Positions 1-11,188 of a DNA stretch of 64,000 nucleotides are shown here, piece by piece. Source of the stretch: Massariosphaeria phaeospora (Eukaryota > Ascomycota > Dothideomycetes > Pleosporales). The stretch's first letter is position 1. Every line of letters starts with the position of its first letter. The translations under genes were made by a program, and so were the position numbers. Location: assembly GCA_011032825.1 (NCBI GenBank), contig JAADJZ010000003.1:868001-932000 (forward strand). Direction: 5' to 3'. The notes beneath the pieces were generated by a model. The model saw only the letters and a program-made list of their open reading frames with translations. It searched no databases and was not told the origin of the DNA.

Positions 1-2107
1 CAGTGCGGCAGGCGGAAGGTGAGGAGGAAGGGGGTTATGACCATACTCAAAATTTCTTCCGCGAAGATAAGGATCTTAGGCTGATATAGCTTCGCAAACT
101 CGGCGCGGACCTCGTCAGTGTGCAGGCGATCTTGCCACGATGATGGCTCATAGCGGGTGTGGTAGATGACGTGATTAAGGTAATAGGCCGGGTCGGAGAC
201 TTGATCCTCTTGCGGGCTACTTCCACGAGCGATCCTGTAAATGGTGGTAAGAACACCTATCCAGAATATCGCTGTTTTGCCTGGTGTAATCTCGAATGTA
301 AGGAATAGCTCCGAGTCTAGTAGAGTGAAAGCAACAAGCACAAACGTGAAAGCCCCAGCAATGAACGCAACGAATGACGAGACTTGTTCGGTTTTGTCCT
401 TGGGGAACTGTGCGAGATAGAGATTGGCATACGGATAGGCCATATTTCTACGACGGGAGAAGAGGTGTGGCAGCTCATTGAACTCTCGAAACTTCCACTG
501 CGCAAATGTTGTAAAGTCGCGATTGTTGAGTTGGGAGGGATCCTTGTGGTATTCCTGACAATTGTTAGATCTATCCAAAGAGAGCAGCTAGTAGAGACTC
601 ACTGTGAAATACTTGAACAGATAGGACGCCAGCACGAACGTCACAGCAAATGGCGCACAAGCAATGCTGATGATACCCGTCCAAAACAAACGGTTTTTGA
701 GCTTTCTGACCAGTTCTCGGCGGTTTCGCTCTTTTAAGAAGTCGGGGTTGAACTGGTTCCTTCCGCCGCTACTAAAGACGAAATCCATGACTGCGAGATT
801 AACGTGCCACTTAGTTGTTTCGGAGAAGATTGACCTGTTCCCGATGAATGGGATAGGAATAGAAACATCTAAGATGTCCTTGTTAAACAGCGCGATCAGG
901 TAGTTATCTCGCCGCATGAGCCGACTAGCGATATCGATGGCGTCCAATCGCTGTCGGCTCTTGTGATCGAGCAACTTGCGAGTCTCCGGGGAGAGGTTGG
1001 AGGCAGTTGTCAAATTCAAATCTCGCAATGCCATGATTCGGCTGACTACTTGCTGCCATTGCACAGTCTGGATATCTCGGTCGGGTATATCGAGAAGATA
1101 GTGGTAGAAGTCGTGCATCATTCGCAATCTGGATATGCCGGTCACAAGCTGGTAGAAGGAATACAACCAGTAGATGATAAACAACCAGAGCGCAAATATC
1201 CAAAATCCGTGCATTCTGTGAGAAGTCAGCACGGGATTATTAAAAGGCGAGTAGGTCTACGGACTTTTTCGTACACTTCGAAATGATGACTTCACTCATC
1301 TTGTGGCTGTGGGATATTCTGGAGTAGTCAATACACCCGCCAAAGAACGTCACAAAGGCTACCACGAAAGCCGTCTGCCTGCGAGTCGGTCAGTTCGTAT
1401 CTGCAGCGCGTAGCGAGAACGGCGTACACTAGAGTTAATGTCTTCCGCAGCAACATCGAATAAATGCCACAGCCAGCATAGTACTCGTACACATCGGTCA
1501 GGAAGGTATCGAGATCCGTCTGATTGACCCATAGCCACAAAGCCTTCTCTTTTCGGTCAGCAGTAAGCTGCCCTGGTCTTCCAGAGGTTCCCCAAGCTGG
1601 AAGGGGCGCAGTGTTCCCAGCCTCGTCATGTAGACGCTGTTGCCGCCTTGTAGTATCCCACTGTGCCCGTGTCTGGCGCGTCGAAGGACCTGGTACCGGC
1701 GGAGGGAGACCCTCTATATGCGCATGCTGGCGTCCCCCTTCGAGAAGAAGCGACTGGGGGACATCTTCATCGTCGTCTAAGGGTGTTCGGGCCGGGGCCG
1801 GGGGTCGGTTCCAGGACGTCGGCCTGCTCGAAGGTCCGAGGCCCAGCGCAGCGTTGGGCTTGCGTTCGTTGTGTTGGGGGAGAAATGCCGTGCTTTCGGT
1901 AGTCATTTGGCTGGTGGAGGCGTCGGCAAGAAGGTTCTCCAGGTCCTGCGCCTCAAAGCGTGCTTCGAGGTTCTCCTCATCTATGTCGATGCGGTGCTCA
2001 TCGGTCGACGAGGAATGGCGGCGCTGCTGGAGGGTGAGGGCGTCTGTCTCGAATGGCTCGTCAGATGCAGCGGGGAGGAGCCTCGAGAGGAAGTTGGACG
2101 CCATCAT
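1..2107 (-). CDS. ATG9: Autophagy protein Atg9, 3' end outside window
   Basis: Multi-spanning lipid scramblase of autophagy that rides on Golgi-derived vesicles and seeds the phagophore. Exons on the minus strand: 2107 (or 2104)-1428, 1378-1265, 1215-603, 554-1; about 652 codons are visible and the gene runs off the left edge. The N-terminus is acidic, Pro/Ser-rich and disordered; then come the Atg9 core blocks LWLWVNQTDLDTFLTDVYEYY, GGCIDYSRI, the helix around FWIFALWLFIIYWLYSF, DIQTVQWQQVVSRIM and, in exon 4, NMAYPYANLYL and SMVITPFLLTFRLPH. All three junctions keep frame; intron 2 has the unusual donor GTCCGT. Two adjacent ATGs compete as start (2107 and 2104). It shares a 330-bp divergent promoter with COG6. 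The family is certain; the fine splice positions are my reading. Confidence 0.93.
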
Positions 2108-2435
2108 GTTAAAGCCGCCGGGCGACGGTCAGGCAACGGCGGGGCGCGAGGGCGTGCTGAGGCGCTTCTATGGTCGCAGAGCGAACGCGGGGGAGGGCCG
2201 GTGAGGAGGCCTCCTGATGCGTAGATAAGTCCCCATGGAAACACTGAGACACTCGCACGATGACTATGGCGACTGCGTACCCAGGTAGCGTGTGAAGTGT
2301 GAATGCCACTATCATGTGGCTCTGGCGTCGTCACCTGCACCTACATCCGTCAAAGAGCTAAGCTTTCGGCGATCGGCGGACGGTTTCGCCGACAAACGAA
2401 CCTCTTCGCCGAGAGCACCCCACGATCTCTATACC
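2108..2435. promoter_or_regulatory. Divergent ATG9/COG6 intergenic promoter
   Basis: 328 bp between the two start codons must hold both core promoters. An ATG at 2292, in frame with COG6, gives a longer reading frame, but the conserved COG6 N-terminus begins at 2436, so this part is read as 5' leader. I see no clear TATA box. Confidence 0.5.
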
Positions 2436-4570
2436 ATGTCCAGCAGCTACTTCCAGGACCGTTTGACGCCCGCTGCTCAGGACGGCCTCTCGCCAGGATC
2501 TGCACCTGTCGCTCTCGCCTCTCGCAGTACCAATGCCCTGTCCAGTAGAATCACGAGCGTGCTCTCCGCATCCTACGCGGATCTCGAGATCCGTGATGCT
2601 TTGGAGACACTGGATGCCCACGGCGTGCGTAACACTGCAGAGTCTAGGCGCCAGATCCGATTAGATGTTCAGAAGGAGGTGATCCAGTGCAATGGCGAAA
2701 TTGTTCGGGATTTCGGTGAGGTCGCGGAGGTTTGTACTCAGGTGTCCGAACTCGTGGCTCTACTAAGAAGTGACAGCAATTGAAACGCATAGGAAGCGCC
2801 ATCTCTAGCCTGAACAGGTCCTGCGCGGATATGAGGAGCCACATATCAGCCGCAAACAGGGACACTGGGCCTGTGTTGCAAGAAGCGACGAACCTAATGA
2901 CCCAGAAGAAGCAAGTTGAAACCAAACAGCAGATACTAAGTGCTTTCAACTCTCACTTCCTCATATCTGGAGACGAGTCGACTCTCTTGAGTTCTACGGT
3001 GGAACCCGTCAATGAGGAGTTTTTCCAGACGCTCACACGAGTGAAGAAAATCCACCACGATTGTGAGGTTCTCCTAGGGACAGAGGATCAGACGTTAGGA
3101 CTTGAGGTGCTCGAGCAAAGCTCAAAACAGCTGAACGCCGCTTTCCAGAAATTGTATCGGTGGATCCAGCGTGAATTCAAAACCTTGGATCTGGAAAATC
3201 CACAGATCAACGCGTCCGTCCGGCGCTCTTTACGCGTTCTGGCTGAGCGGCCGGCCATGTTCCAGAGTTGTCTCGATTCTTTTGCTGAAGCACGAGAGCA
3301 TATCCTATCGGATTCGTTCCATGCCGCCATGACCGGATCAACGTCTGATACACAACATCTTGCAACGAAGCCGATCGAGTTTCACGCCCACGATCCCCTC
3401 CGCTATGTTGGTGACATGCTAGCATGGGCACATTCGGCAACCGTATCAGAGCGGGAGGCTCTGGAGGTCCTCTTCATCTCAGATGGGGATGAGATCAAAC
3501 GCTCTATTCAGGCAGGGCTCGAGAGTGAACCATGGCTGCGTTCTGACCGAGACGAAGACGTCTTCGATGGCAAGAAAGCTCTGAATCAGCTCGTCAGTCG
3601 CGATCTGACAGGTGTGGCCCGATTGTTACGGCAGCGGACCGAGCAGGTTATACAGAGTCATGAAGATGCGACGTTAGCCTACAAAATCGCCAACCTGATA
3701 GGTTTCTACAAGGGTACCTTCACCAAGCTCCTCGGAACCGATTCGGAAGTACTGGCCCTGTTTGATGCGTTGGAGAACTGTGCTATGCGACAATTCCGGG
3801 CCAACATGAGAGACTATGTTGCTGCTGTCCAGAGCGAGTTGGCTGTTGCCCCAGCAGACCAGTCACCACCAGAATTCTTAACAGAAGCTCTACAGATGCT
3901 GAAGGACCTAGCAAAAAGCTATGACACTTCGATGTCTACTGCCGATGACCGCGAGAATGCTTTTCAGTCTGTGCTAGCTGAAGCATTAGACCCGTTTCTC
4001 AACGGATGCGAGAACTTGTACAAAAGTCTACAACAGCCTGATGGTGATATTTTCGCCATCAACTGTCTTCTGGTAGCAAAAGCAGTACTGATCCCGTACT
4101 CATTCGCTAGCGACCGTGTCAATGAAATGGAAGATACTATCGGAGAACACTGCGCGAAGTTGGTTGAGTATCAACATCAGTACTTTACTTATACTTCCGG
4201 TCTGAATACCCTTCTGGAAGCTCTGTCCAGCATCACAGATTCTGCAGAGAGTCTTCGGACAATACCAAACTTGGACGCCTTCAAACCCGAAGCGCTAATA
4301 TCAGCAAGCCAGCAACTGGATGAATTCCTTCCTTCAGCGCTAATCGATGCGTCGGAGAACGTGCAAAATCTGCGCAACAGGACAATGGTGCAGGACATCA
4401 CGGAAGAGGCAGCAGGACGGTTTTGTGAAGACTTTGAATTTGTCGAAAGCAGATTGCTTGCAGCTGATGACTTGCTGTACAACGACGGAACCGAGGATGA
4501 AGAGCTTGCGCCAGGGCTCAGAGATTTGTTTCCGCGTACAGGCGGAGAAATCCGCGTGCTGCTGAGCTAG
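2436..4570 (+). CDS. COG6: Conserved oligomeric Golgi complex subunit 6
   Basis: Subunit of lobe B of the COG tether, which holds retrograde vesicles at the Golgi. Exons 2436-2729 and 2777-4570 give 695 aa, the usual fungal COG6 length. The intron starts GTTTGT, has a TACTAAG branch site and ends GACAG; splicing joins DFGEVAE to QLKRIGSAISSLNR, the conserved COG6 helix. Other family blocks are NAAFQKLYRWIQREFKTL, HDPLRYVGDMLAWAHSAT and SEREALEVLF. I chose the ATG at 2436 (MSSSYFQDRLTP) because the family begins this way; an in-frame ATG lies at 2292. It is divergent from ATG9. No lesions seen. Confidence 0.95.
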
Positions 4571-4707
4571 ACAATAAACTCCTCGCGATTAGTCCAGGCT
4601 TCCACTGATTTTCACCGTCCCATGCTGCGCGCCTAGGGCGAAGTTGAGTGATTCGACGTAGGACTCTGGAAGATGCACTCGTTCGTGATTGTACGTTTCG
4701 TACTAAT

Positions 4708-5137
4708 TCAAGGCTGAGGCTTCTTCTTCTCCCATTGTTCCGGCGTGTAACACTTCGGAGTCCAGGCATGTATTGCTGCAATCTCTTCCTTTAGTGCGTT
4801 GTTCACCAGTCGGTGCTTAGCCAGTGTTGTCTTCTTGTCGAATTGTGGCGAAACGATGACCGCCTCAAACATTTGCCCGCATCCTCCTAGTTTCATGATC
4901 AGTACATAGTCATATAGAATAGGAAATGCCTCGAGCTGGTGATTATTATAAGGGATCCCAAATTTGACTACGAATGGTGCTTATAGCAAACATCAGAAAA
5001 GCAGTCTTACCACTCATGTCTTCAATCTCGACGTGCGTAGCGCCCAATCGCTCCACCAGCTTCTGTTTGATAGCCTCCGGTGTGACCCCACTACTTGCCT
5101 GCACCGCCACAGCTTCGGAATCAGTTCGTGCACTCAT
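4708..5137 (-). CDS. BolA-like protein (Bol2/Fra2 type)
   Basis: Small cytosolic BolA-domain protein. The yeast relative Fra2 binds monothiol glutaredoxins through a shared 2Fe-2S cluster and signals iron status. Exons 5137-5011 and 4886-4708 (intron GTAAGA...CTAG) give 101 aa. Splicing rebuilds the BolA core [16 protein letters not shown] followed by [20 protein letters not shown] and the C-terminal [11 protein letters not shown] typical of the eukaryotic BolA2/Fra2 group. The Cys in GGCGQ and the His in LAKHR are the usual cluster ligands. It is divergent from the NIF3-like gene with about 200 bp between starts. Family assignment is secure; the choice of Fra2 over other BolA types rests on the C-terminal signature. 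Confidence 0.9.
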
Positions 5138-5338
5138 GTCCTGGATCTCAGGATCAACTGCTAGCCTGTCGAGTGATTTGCAGAATTGATGTCGTAGGTC
5201 GATGGTCGCGGGATCTGATAAGATAATTTTCCGGGTTCGCTGGGGAGGAATGACGTGACCTCACGGCACGCGGTCTGTGCGCGCCCGTGCCGCCCGCGTC
5301 GGAGGAGCCCTGGAGTATCTGTCTGTTTGTTCCAGCCC

Positions 5339-6639
5339 ATGTTTCTACCGACCCTTAGACGTTCCTTCACGATGAGTGCTACCACAAATTCGGCTCCTTT
5401 CTCTAGGGCTGTGGTGAGGGCTATGCAGAAGCTGTAAGTATTTCTGGTTATGCTAGAAATAGGGCGCAATCGGCCGCCCTAGCAATCTACAGGGCCCACT
5501 CTACCACGGTTGCTGAGCTATCAGCTCCGCACAACAGATTAGCCTGTGTCCATTCTGTTGTCAATTGACTTATGAGCAGATACCCGAAAGCCCTCGCCGA
5601 TAGTTCCTGGGATAACACTGGCCTGCTTCTCGAAGCCCCGTTCGTACCCTCTCGGCGCCAGTCAAATATCGTCCTTCTTACGATCGACCTCACCAAGGCT
5701 GTCGCAGATGAAGCCATTGCGATCAACTCCTCCATCATCGTTGCATATCACCCCATCATATTCCGCGGGCTGAAAGCGCTCACTCTCGCCGACTCCCAAC
5801 AACAAACACTGCTTCGCCTTGCAAGTCATGGTATTAGTGTATACAGTCCACATACGGCTGTGGATGCTGCGCCAGGAGGACTTGGAGATTGGCTGGCAGA
5901 TATCGTGACGGGGACCAGCAAAGTATTTGAGGAGCCAGGCCTAGACCCAGAGGAACAAGCGCAAAAGTCACAAAGCAAAGACAACGATGATCCTTTCATT
6001 CGGAAGAGACCTCCGCTCTTTACTCTCAGCCACCATCCCAGCCAGACTCTTCTTCGACTAGCAAAGCAGTCCTCCCCTGCCACGGTCACAGTTCCACATT
6101 CACGCCACGCAATCGTCCCGCAGTCTCCAGAGCTCGCGTCACATCCCGGTGCAGGAATGGGAAGAATTGTGCGGTTCAATCAGCCGCAGCCACTCCCTAC
6201 GCTCCTAGATAGAATAGGCAGGGGGTTGAACAACCCCAAAGGCTTTCCGATCGCCATTCCACAAAACACGGCGATCTCCGAGCTCAAAATCTCCAGCGTT
6301 GGAATATGTGCTGGGTCTGGAGGCTCTCTTCTATCTAATCTTGATGTCGACCTACTGTTCACGGGTGAAATGAGTCATCACGAAGCACTCGCCGCAATTG
6401 AGAAGGGTCAGGTTGTGATAAATCTGTTTCATAGTAACTCTGAGCGAGGTTTCCTGAGTGCAGTGCTGAGGGACCAACTAGAAGACACCATAGTAGGAGA
6501 GTGGAGCAAGGTCAGAGAGGAGGAGAGTGGTGTTGACGAGCTCAAAGAGGCATTGGCAGATGATGACTTCGAAGTGGCCATTAGCGAGGTGGATCGAGAT
6601 CCTTATGGCATTGTTATCCTGAAGCCTGAGGCCGAATGA
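5339..6639 (+). CDS. NIF3-like (NGG1-interacting factor 3 / DUF34) protein
   Basis: Member of the NIF3 family of dinuclear-metal hydrolase-like proteins, whose reaction in eukaryotes is unsettled. Exons 5339-5433 and 5580-6639 (intron GTAAGT...GAGCAG) give 384 aa; splicing joins VVRAMQKL to YPKALADSSWDNTGLLLEA, the family opening. Metal-site motifs are AYHPIIFRGLK, SPHTAVDAAPGG and, near the C-terminus, FTGEMSHHEALAA and FHSNSERGFL. Candidate starts are 5339, 5372 (in better agreement with cytosolic relatives) and 5255; the 5339 start adds an Arg-containing N-terminus (FLPTLRRSF) that could be mitochondrial targeting, which is inference. The middle region (about residues 170-200) is a less conserved insert. 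Confidence 0.9.
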
Positions 6640-6931
6640 GAGGTACATGATGTTTATGTAGCGTGCAGAGCGGTCTTCTGTTGATACCATTAAGTCTTGT
6701 TCACAGCACTACATATCTTCCAGAGGATGTTCCTGCCATCACCTTAACACGCTGGGCTATGGTGTAGTAAGCGACAAAAAAGAGTTCTAGTCCACATATT
6801 TGCGCTACAACTAGCTTGGGACATACGTCACTGCGCAAACTCACTTGCATATATATGCAATATCCCCCACAAGCGAATGAAGAGCATCAACCACTATCAC
6901 GACTCGACAATAGCAAAAAAAACAAGAAATC
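6640..6931. other. Intergenic, 3' flank of NIF3-like gene
   Basis: No gene seen. The right end carries a run of eight A on the plus strand (6915-6922), which is an oligo-T for the minus-strand tRNA and fits an RNA polymerase III terminator. Confidence 0.6.
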
Positions 6932-7023
6932 CTCCCCCGCGTGGGCTCGAACCACGAACCTCCTGATCGCCGAAATCCTAAGATCTAACAGTCAGACGCG
7001 CTAGCCAATTGCGCCACGGAGGA
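6932..7023 (-). tRNA. tRNA-Asn (anticodon GTT) with 18-nt intron
   Basis: The minus strand folds as a tRNA. The acceptor stem TCCTCCG pairs with CGGGGGA (one U-G pair), the D arm is GCGC...GCGC, the anticodon stem TCTGA pairs with TCAGG, and the T arm is CGTGG-TTCGAGC-CCACG. The anticodon GTT is at 6989-6987. An 18-nt intron starts one base 3' of the anticodon (after A37), the canonical eukaryotic position. An oligo-T tract follows the 3' end. Length without the intron is 74 nt. Confidence 0.93.
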
Positions 7024-7853
7024 TTTTTGTAGCGCTCGATTGCTCTAGACACTGAATATGCGGATTTTTCAAAACGTTCCTCTTATATACTCGGTGGTAA
7101 TAGCGGTAAGTGAGACGTGGAGCTGACCGTTACCGGAGTGAGATAATAATTGGCATGTGTGGGGCAAATCGGTTTCAACCGAGACTTAAATATGCAGGAG
7201 CGGCAAGGACCAATTATCGGCTGGTCACTTGCTACGGGGTACGTTCACGCTGGCACTCTTTATGAGCCACATTGGCAGTTCATTGAAGAGATAGCTGGGA
7301 CTATATTTGTCTGTCTCTTTTGGCGTTTTTACTGTGCACATCAAGTATTAGAAATCCTGATACATAGTCCGACTCTGCTGTGTTCCAGAGACTGTACTGA
7401 ATCCTTTGCACACTATGGAAAGAACAGTAAAATAAACGGCAGTATCTCCTCTTCAAGAATGGTTGATTACAGCACAGGATTGTACGGAAGTTTAGGCATG
7501 TTGTTCGTGGGAGTTCCAGCTCACGCTCCCAGATTTGGCTTATCGAGATTCAATGTCCCAGTTTCATTCCTTATTCAGATACGCACTGCTACCTACTAGG
7601 AACTTGAGTTTCAACCAACAATTCACGTAGGGATAATCTTAGTCGACTCGAACGCGACTCCGACAGCTGGAGGTGGACACATGTGCGAGGATGCGACTAG
7701 CTTGATAAGGCTTAGCGCCTCGCTTATTGTGCCAAGATTTTCTTCCCACGCTCACATTTTGCGGATCGCCGAGCGGACCTGAAGACCAGCAAAACTCTAC
7801 CGGAGCGCAACAACCGATCCAGGAACACTCACAACATATTCCTGCGCGCAAAG
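7024..7853. other. Intergenic region upstream of RPL30
   Basis: 830 bp between the tRNA and RPL30. A 149-codon open frame (7150-7599) has no ATG at its start and no recognisable domain, so I do not call it. The last 250 bp are presumed RPL30 promoter. Confidence 0.4.
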
Positions 7854-8535
7854 ATGGCACCCAAGAAATCTAAGAAGACCGCCGACTCCATCAACAGCCG
7901 ACTGGCTTTGGTGATGAAGTCCGGAAAGTGAGTGCTCCCTCCACGACGGCTTCGCCCGGTCAATCATTTGGCATGACTTTGCTAACAATCTGCGCAGGGT
8001 CACTCTAGGTTCGTCTATTCTATCCATTACAGTCTTCAGTCGCATAATTCGATCCTATAATCCGGCGCTCTGCAGCAGCGACTCGGGCTAACACCTCGAC
8101 CAGGCTACAAGTCGACTCTCAAGTCTTTGAGGTCCGGAAAGGCGAAGCTTGTCATCATCGCCGGCAACACGCCCCCTCTCCGCAAGTCCGAGTTAGAGTG
8201 TAAGTACCCTCGGAACCAGAAGAAAAGCCGGGCGAAAGCTAACACCGCTGTAGACTATGCCATGCTTAGCAAAACGTCGGTGCACCACTTCTCCGGCAAC
8301 AATGTAAGAATAACCTGATCGTTCTCACGGCCTAACGACGAGACCACAGCGCACTGTAGTGCGTTCTCTGAAGGCTGGCCCTGAGAAGAGGTCGAAATGA
8401 CTTCGGAGGGCTCTCACTAACCCGTATCCCGAACAGATCGAACTCGGCACCGCCTGCGGAAAGCTCTTCCGATGCTCCACCATGTCTATCCTCGACGCTG
8501 GTGACTCCGACATCCTCACCACTAGCACTGCATAG
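7854..8535 (+). CDS. RPL30: 60S ribosomal protein eL30
   Basis: Large-subunit ribosomal protein of the L7Ae/L30e RNA-binding family. Exons 7854-7927, 7998-8008, 8104-8199, 8254-8303 and 8437-8535 give 109 aa. Landmarks are [52 protein letters not shown] and [20 protein letters not shown], ending in DAGDSDILT. Exon 2 is only 11 nt (it completes KVTLG), flanked by introns of 70 and 95 nt; the second intron has a GTTCGT donor. The last intron (8304-8436) is the longest at 133 nt. Four introns in such a short gene are common for fungal ribosomal protein genes. Autoregulation by L30 binding its own transcript is known in yeast; whether it occurs here cannot be seen. Confidence 0.95.
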
Positions 8536-9201
8536 ATGTGACTTGGATATGACTTGGGAGGAAGGCGCACGTAGACTCAGATCAACATAGCGTGACCGTC
8601 AGATGATGGGCAATGAAAAGAAAGCTTGGAATGTCACCAACGTGCCCCTCAAAATGATTCTGCAGTTGCCTTGTGCTTTTGTTTGGTGAGTGAGTGTCTG
8701 TGTGTCTGTGTGATGTTTGGGGCGTGTGATGATGGTGTTTTGGTAGGGGGGATAGGGATGGCATAGGATGGCATAAGACGAGCAGCGGGTGGGAACTAAA
8801 TGTCTATGTCCTGGCTTGGCCTTCTGTCACAGAGTGAGATCATGAGTAAGTGTGTATATAAGTCCCCCCTTTCATCTACTCCATATCCCATTTCTTCTCC
8901 CGTTGCTCACCCTCTCTCAGTGTGCGTCGTAAAACAAAAATCTGCTCTATCCGTCTTCATGGGGGACAGGGGCTTCGAATGCCGATAGAAGAGGCGAGCA
9001 AAGCTTAAAAATATACCTGTAGATGTTCAGATTCAGAGTTATGTGAGATATCATTGTGAAGTTCATCAGATTCCTTTCAACTAAACTCTACTGTTCGACC
9101 TCATCGCCGGCTGGATCCTTGTGGCCGCCAGATACAGCCTGTCCCTCCTATGCTTGCTGAAGGGTCAATACAGCATCATCATCTTCCTCCGCAGAATCGG
9201 C
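8536..9201. other. Intergenic region with one TATA/tiny-ORF unit
   Basis: No conventional gene. The left part is GT-rich (GTGAGTGAGTGTCTGTGTG). At 8855 there is a TATATAAG box with CT-rich leader resembling the units of the 14.9-18.4 kb array (separate entry). Confidence 0.5.
8855..8988 (+). promoter_or_regulatory. Isolated TATA/CT-leader/tiny-ORF unit
   Basis: TATATAAG at 8855 is followed by a pyrimidine-rich stretch, a GCTCACCCTCTCTC block, a TAAAAC block and an ATG at 8959 opening MGDRGFECR (stop at 8988). The order of parts matches the array at 14.9-18.4 kb, but the ATG is 104 nt from the TATA box, not 89-91. Confidence 0.4.
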
Positions 9202-9804
9202 TCAGCGGCTGGGGTTGTGACCTGGATTGGCGCCCATGGCTATCAGGGCGGCCCTCCGACCGCCATTGTCATCATCGAGTTCTGCTGCCAGGGAGCGCAG
9301 ACTGGCGCTTATACCGCCAGGCTGCTCGTCCTCGTTGATCTCAGCTGCCAGAGAACGCAGACTGGCGCTTATACCGCCAGACTGCTCTTCCTGGCCCACG
9401 TCCACCTCGAGGTCCAGTGCATTCAGCATCGCGCTCCGACCGCGATTCTGCTCATCCTGGCCACTGCTCTCGACGGGAGCCAGAGGCTGGCCACTGCTGC
9501 GAGCATGAGGTTGGCGACTGCTCTCAAGGGGAGCTTGAGGTTGGCGACTGCTCTCAACGAGAGCCCGAGGCTGGCGACTGCTCCCAGCATGAGGTTGGCG
9601 GTTGGTTCCCAGTGCCGCTGCAATTTGGCGGGTAACAGCATTTCCACGGCCCCTAACACCTCCACCTCTACCTTGAGGAGCGGGCCCTTGGGGGGCCTCC
9701 GGCCAGTTGTTCGACTGACCCGCTCCCCTACCTTGACCCTGGCCTCGCTGGCCTCTCTGATCTCCTCGACCCCAGGGGGCGTAATTGTCGCGGTAGTTCG
9801 ACAT
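9202..9804 (-). CDS. Unknown RGG/Gln-rich repeat protein with RGRGN motif
   Basis: 200 aa from the ATG at 9804 (MSNYRDNYAPWGRG); the open frame continues upstream to 9873. Not recognised. In order it holds a Gly/Arg/Gln-rich N-terminus, a GVRGRGNAVTRQIAAALG motif (about residues 51-68), a stretch of imperfect repeats around ESSRQP (about residues 70-115), and two near-identical copies of GGISASLRSLAAE in an Asp/Glu-rich C-terminus. RGG segments often bind RNA, which is only suggestive. The RGRGN-x-VT-x2-I-x3-LG motif also occurs in the gene at 24392-25376. A longer plus-strand frame (9121-9849) covers the same DNA; I prefer the minus strand for its start context and the shared motif. Confidence 0.55.
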   Translation of the reverse strand: MSNYRDNYAPWGRGDQRGQRGQGQGRGAGQSNNWPEAPQGPAPQGRGGGVRGRGNAVTRQIAAALGTNRQPHAGSSRQPRALVESSRQPQAPLESSRQPHARSSGQPLAPVESSGQDEQNRGRSAMLNALDLEVDVGQEEQSGGISASLRSLAAEINEDEQPGGISASLRSLAAELDDDNGGRRAALIAMGANPGHNPSR

Positions 9805-10338
9805 CGAAACCGAGAAAAAAAACTTGATGGTGTGGTAAGTGGGAAGTAGGTGGAGCGCCAGAGTGGCGTGCAAAACTTCGTATCGTCAGTTGCTTGGCGG
9901 GGCCGTGCGCCCCACTTTTGACAATTCTAGCAGGAACCCCGCATCAAGACAGCGAACAAAGTGGTGCAGATGTCTGACATGTTTCAATTGAGCTACAGCA
10001 CATAGATGAGACAAGCACATTGACAGGTTATGACGAGAAGTGGAATAATACGAAGCTCATACTAGCTGGCGCGGCGATGACCGCAAGAGTACTCGGAATA
10101 TGGAACCCGAAAACGCAAGACTTTGATGATTAGACTTTAATGAGAGTGGGCCAGGTAACACATCGAGGGTTACTCTACAGCCAATCCCCTCCTTCTTCTC
10201 TATATCGTCATATGCTTTGTACACTGTAGGCGTCTCCTTTGATTTGTTAGCCAGATGAGCAACTGGCCGAGCAAATATAACAATCTGGGTAACGACAACA
10301 GGAGTTCTTGGGTGTTGGGGGTGAGCGGATCGCTCTGT
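9805..10338. other. Intergenic, nothing recognised
   Basis: Presumed promoter of the RGG-repeat gene plus unassigned sequence; no frame or repeat of note. Confidence 0.4.
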
Positions 10339-11188
10339 TCAAGCAATCGGATATTTACCCGCCATTTCCACAATCTCCCAGGTTGCTCGAACACCAAGTG
10401 ATGACACGCCATTCTCTTTCTCCAGCCCGTCGACCTTCTTCTCCAGCTCCCGCTTCTTACTCAAGATGCTATGCTTCTCTGCAGAAATCTCGGATGTCTT
10501 CGCATGAGCGTCGGTCTCCTTTTGAGAAGAGATGAAGAGTTGGTCCTTCAGAGCCTTCTCCGCCCCCACCCGCCGGGACTTCTCTCTCTGCCACTCCAGC
10601 ATGGGGTCCAATTACCTTTGGGTTTTCCACCAGGTATAAACGTGAATTTCGATAGTTCCATTTGCCTCTGCTTCCGGAATGGAACGAAGCTCGGCTATGA
10701 GCTCGCGAAAAGTTTCCCTCTGCTTCCGGAGCATCCCGATCTTTTGAGCTAGCTGCTTGTCCAACCACTCCACCGGAGAGATCTTGGGGTGTAAATCCCC
10801 ACGCTGCGGAGGTTGATATGGGACTTGTAACTCGCGCACTTATCGCCGTTCAAGATATTGACGGCATATTTCCCCCAACTCCGGCTAGTAGTACTGGAGG
10901 AATACAAGAACGAGGTACAGCGAAGGGATGGGTTTATGCTCCGCAGTAGTACGAGGATAATTTTCCCCTGTTCTCCGACGAGCTTCCTTTGTATATTGTG
11001 AGCTGGGACAGCTCCGTTGATAACGGCGCAGGATTGTTGAAAGTGTGATCCATGTTCGGACTCTTTCCCTTTCCGACAGTCTTTCCATTCTCGGTACTCG
11101 TCCTGTTTTCAAGACTCTTTCCATTATCCATTCCAAAAAATAAGGATAGGCAGCCCCTCCTGAGTCTAGCCAAAGCATTGCTGGCCAA
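10339..11188 (-). pseudogene. Broken coiled-coil ORF (three in-frame stops)
   Basis: One minus-strand frame runs from about 11188 to 10339, interrupted by TAG at 10885-10887, TAA at 10840-10842 and TAA at 10612-10614. The middle piece contains PKISPVEWLDKQLAQKIGML and a heptad-like helix; the last piece (AEKALKDQLFISSQKETDA, then KKRELEKKVDGLEKENG) is a predicted coiled coil. All three stops are one C-to-T change from CAG or CAA, which would fit repeat-induced point mutation. I know no family. The alternative is chance open frame. Confidence 0.4.

Noticed and set aside
7150..7599. 149-codon frame between the tRNA and RPL30
   Set aside because: No ATG at its start, no recognisable motif.
8304..8436. 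snoRNA inside the long last intron of RPL30
   Set aside because: CTGA boxes are present but I see no proper C box (RTGATGA) paired with them.
9121..9849. 242-codon plus-strand frame opposite the RGG-repeat gene
   Set aside because: It starts with a non-ATG codon and its hydrophobic repeats are the mirror of the minus-strand repeats; the minus-strand product has the RGRGN motif shared with another locus.
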